Below are positions 5,371 through 5,381 of a DNA stretch of 5,381 bases, one piece after another (positions within the stretch are counted from its first letter, which is position 1; each line of letters begins with the position of its first letter). Source of the DNA: Lachnospiraceae bacterium (GTDB lineage: Bacteria > Bacillota > Clostridia > Lachnospirales > Lachnospiraceae). The notes under the pieces are model-generated. The model made no database searches, was not told the DNA's origin, and saw only the letters and a list, made by a program, of their open reading frames with translations. The translations under genes and the position numbers were made by a program. The stretch lies in the NCBI GenBank assembly GCA_003484785.1, contig DNAD01000336.1, forward strand, positions 1-5,381, given 5' to 3'.

Positions 5371-5381
5371 CAAAAACCGGC

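Overview
The window looks like chromosomal DNA from a Gram-positive anaerobe of the class Clostridia, most likely Lachnospiraceae or a close relative. This is inferred from gene style, not from a marker gene. It rests on purine-rich AGGAG-type ribosome binding sites, a lipobox lipoprotein with an acidic low-complexity linker, a small cysteine-pair protein next to hflX, and roughly balanced base composition with a G/C-leaning third codon position. All five complete genes, and a probable sixth running off the left edge, lie on the minus strand. The biological reading order is therefore from base 5381 down to base 1.

Right part (5381 to 3188): two adjacent stem-loops and an AT-rich patch precede a tight cluster. 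The cluster is a 75-residue uncharacterised protein with a CxxC motif, then the ribosome-associated GTPase HflX, then a small membrane zinc metallopeptidase of M50B type with an HEFSH motif. The HflX ribosome binding site overlaps the stop of the small gene, and the peptidase start lies inside the hflX end. These three genes are very likely co-transcribed and translationally coupled.

Middle (3068 to 2016): a secreted lipoprotein with its own strong ribosome binding site, after a 119-base gap. It has an acidic linker and one aspartate-rich 'DDDIPELVL' motif of the kind common in Clostridia surface lipoproteins. Its function is unknown.

Left part (1867 to 179): the most unusual gene. It encodes a 562-residue sodium/dicarboxylate-family (SDF/DAACS) symporter. 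About 145 extra N-terminal residues resemble an RsbW/SpoIIAB-type GHKL ATPase domain whose Mg-binding Asn appears to be Ser. The transporter core keeps the sodium-site motifs, but has Gly where amino-acid transporters keep the Asp that binds the substrate amino group. That points to a substrate without an alpha-amino group. Downstream come an imperfect hairpin and a short coding-like stretch that leaves the window, lacking a convincing start.

No rRNA, tRNA, CRISPR array, insertion sequence or phage gene was seen. The best candidate for something under-described is the GHKL-like/symporter fusion. The small CxxC protein–HflX–M50B cluster is second.
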